The position numbers and the translations under genes are program-made. Of a stretch of DNA of 64,000 nucleotides, positions 62,680 through 64,000 are shown one piece after another; position 1 is the stretch's first letter, and each line of letters starts with the position of its first letter. The DNA is from Clostridia bacterium (GTDB lineage Bacteria; Bacillota; Clostridia; Christensenellales; Borkfalkiaceae). The notes under the pieces are model-generated. The model was not told the origin of the DNA. It ran no database searches and saw only the letters and a list, made by a program, of their open reading frames with translations. The stretch covers positions 124,001-188,000 of the forward strand of contig JAFTVF010000006.1 in the NCBI GenBank assembly GCA_017465865.1. Direction: 5' to 3'.

Positions 62680-63741
62680 TCAGTTTTCTGCGTTGGGATC
62701 GTCGCGGCGGAGCTTTACGGCGTTTGCCGCTTTTCGGCGGTTATCCTCGGTGATCGCGGCGTAGTGTTTTTTGGTGGTGTTGACGTCGCGGTGGCCGAGC
62801 ACGTCCGCAACGATATAAATATCGCCCGTTTCGTTATAAAGCCGTGTGCCGTAAGTACTGCGGAGCTTATGCGGCGTGATTTTTTTAAGAGGGGAAACGA
62901 TCTTGCTGTATTTTTTTACGAGAATTTCCACCGAGCGGACATTGATGCGTTTATACTGCATCGAAAGGAAAAACGCGTTTTCGCCCTGAGGGATTTTCGG
63001 ATCGTTTGCTTTTTCGGCGATATATTCCTGTAACGCGTATTTCACTTCGTCGGAAAAGTACAAAATCGCCTGATTTCCGCCTTTTCGGGTAACGAGAAAG
63101 GAGTTTTCCGAAAAATCGAAACTCTCGTTATCCAAGCCGACAAGCTCGCTGATACGGATACCCGTACCGAGAAACAGGGTAATGATCGCCGTATCCCGAA
63201 TACGCGTTTTGTTATGATATCCCGCCGCATGGCGGGTAAGCCCGTTGCCCGTTTCCGTGATATTGATAAGCTCGGAAACTTCGTCGGCTTCCAAACGGAT
63301 AATTTCTTTATCGTGGAGTTTAGGGGTGGGGACTTTTGCGGAATTATCCACTTCGATCATGCCTTTATTGAAAAAATACTTGAACATAGCGCGCACGGCA
63401 GAAAGTTTACGGGCTTTGGCACGCTCGTCGCAGGAAAGGCGTTTATCACGGAAACGGTAGTGGGACAAATAGCTTAGAAACAGTTCGATATCGTGATGCG
63501 AAACGCCCTCTAAATGTTCGAGCGTCAAATCCAATACGTCGTAATTTCTATATTTCCTCTGACAAAGAAAATCGAAAAAAATACGCAAATCATATGCGTA
63601 TTTTAATCGGGTTTGACTGCTCGTGCGGGATTCTACGCCTAAAAAATAATCCGCACAGAAAGAGGGGAGCTCGTCTAACAGCTCCGCGATCTTATCGATA
63701 TCGTTAATATTACGTTTGATATAATAGTTTTCGTTTTTCAT
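62680..63741 (-). CDS. Tyrosine recombinase (XerC/XerD-like)
   Basis: 353 residues. N-terminal SAM-like core-binding domain and C-terminal catalytic domain with the full set: Arg in GTGIRISELVGL, Lys in RKGGN, HKLR in TPHKLRSTYGT, His in GHRDVNTTKKHY and the Tyr nucleophile. It sits in an operon with hflX rather than beside phage genes. A chromosomal Xer role is plausible. A TTGACT-17-TACAAT promoter ends six bases before its ATG. Confidence 0.92.
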   Translation of the reverse strand: MKNENYYIKRNINDIDKIAELLDELPSFCADYFLGVESRTSSQTRLKYAYDLRIFFDFLCQRKYRNYDVLDLTLEHLEGVSHHDIELFLSYLSHYRFRDKRLSCDERAKARKLSAVRAMFKYFFNKGMIEVDNSAKVPTPKLHDKEIIRLEADEVSELINITETGNGLTRHAAGYHNKTRIRDTAIITLFLGTGIRISELVGLDNESFDFSENSFLVTRKGGNQAILYFSDEVKYALQEYIAEKANDPKIPQGENAFFLSMQYKRINVRSVEILVKKYSKIVSPLKKITPHKLRSTYGTRLYNETGDIYIVADVLGHRDVNTTKKHYAAITEDNRRKAANAVKLRRDDPNAEN

Positions 63742-63747
63742 GCTTTT

Positions 63748-63776
63748 ATTGTAACGGATATAGGGGAAAAAGTCAA
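63748..63776 (-). promoter_or_regulatory. Promoter of the tyrosine recombinase-hflX operon
   Basis: Minus-strand TTGACT (63776-63771), 17 bases, TACAAT (63753-63748); the start of transcription would fall on or next to the ATG at 63741. Confidence 0.75.
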
Positions 63777-63817
63777 GTATATAGTAAGATTTTCCGAAAA
63801 GTTAAAAGAAATTAGTA

Positions 63818-63984
63818 GGTATTACGAAAAAACGAAGTTTGTATATTCGTAAAACGCACGAAAATCCTTATAATAAAAGGGATTGCACACAAAAATCCAC
63901 GCGGTAGGGAATAGTGAAAACTATTCGTAAAATGCAGCTTTTACGAAATGTTGATCCCGAATTTTGACAAAATCGGGGTCAAAC
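63818..63984. repeat. Non-coding region with repeated TTCGTAAAA and inverted repeats
   Basis: No gene is seen after 63741. TTCGTAAAAYGCA occurs at 63846-63858 and 63924-63936; the second forms a perfect 9-base inverted repeat with TTTTACGAA at 63939-63947, and the first pairs with an upstream ATTACGAA. A further 10-base stem TTGATCCCGA / TCGGGGTCAA lies at 63951-63982. A TATAAT at 63869-63874 may belong to a plus-strand gene beyond the window. Confidence 0.5.
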
Positions 63985-64000
63985 TATAAATTTTTACAAT

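Noticed and set aside
62680..63741. Phage integrase with an attachment site
   Set aside because: It is co-transcribed with hflX, no phage genes or flanking direct repeats are seen, and the nearby tRNA is 40 kb away.
1..64000. CRISPR array, rRNA operon, transposase or restriction system
   Set aside because: Read for on both strands; no regularly spaced repeats, no rRNA sequence and no such protein motifs were found.

Overview
The window reads as chromosomal backbone of a Gram-positive, endospore-forming bacterium of the Clostridia type (Bacillota). The evidence is a complete eight-gene spoIIIA operon, spoIVB, a ytfI/ytfJ (GerW) pair, two D-Ala-D-Ala carboxypeptidases, a LexA operator of the Bacillus type, strong AGGAGG ribosome binding sites, frequent TTG/GTG starts, and Gram-positive gene orders (pgsA-cinA-recA; nusB-folD-ispA-dxs-tlyA-nadK-argR-recN-spoIVB; scpA-scpB). 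Placement below class level is not claimed.

Layout. 1-5336: end of a division and cell-wall cluster (ftsW end, murA, ftsQ, then ftsA-ftsZ from their own promoter). 5416-10091: murC and ftsK. 10128-13874: an operon rimO-pgsA-cinA(short)-recA with a possible LexA box. 13921-19467: a four-gene sugar operon on the minus strand (kinase, isomerase, class II aldolase, DUF4432 epimerase-like) with a divergent PocR/AraC-type activator. 19503-23145: rny, tRNA-Trp with two decayed copies, rnhA, a VTT membrane protein. 23425-28256: a five-gene biotin-dependent sodium-pump decarboxylase cluster with two different carboxyltransferases. 28431-33606: flavoprotein, a chorismate mutase-cytidylate kinase fusion, plsC, then ispH and ribosomal protein S1 in one reading frame interrupted by an amber codon. 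33727-35556: htpG. 35654-40207: spoIIIAA-AH. 40299-50797: asp23-like, nusB, folD, ispA, dxs, tlyA, nadK, argR, recN, spoIVB, D-Ala-D-Ala carboxypeptidase. 50942-57274: lysA, M50 protease, scpAB, ytfIJ, a second carboxypeptidase, rluB. 57330-61371: lexA, a small eight-cysteine protein, a small XRE repressor with a perfect palindromic operator, a membrane-anchored XRE regulator and a lipoprotein. 61420-63741: hflX and a tyrosine recombinase on the minus strand, followed by about 260 bases of non-coding sequence rich in inverted repeats.

How it fits together: most of the window is housekeeping (division, wall synthesis, isoprenoid and lipid precursors, SOS response, chromosome condensation) plus the sporulation channel and its signalling protease. 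The accessory content is the sugar operon, the sodium-pump/transcarboxylase-like cluster and the XRE/lipoprotein locus. The strongest oddities are the amber codon inside the first S1 domain of an ispH-rpsA fusion, the aroH-cmk fusion with an internal ribosome binding site and TTG, and the two-carboxyltransferase sodium-pump cluster. No CRISPR array, insertion sequence, prophage or rRNA was seen.
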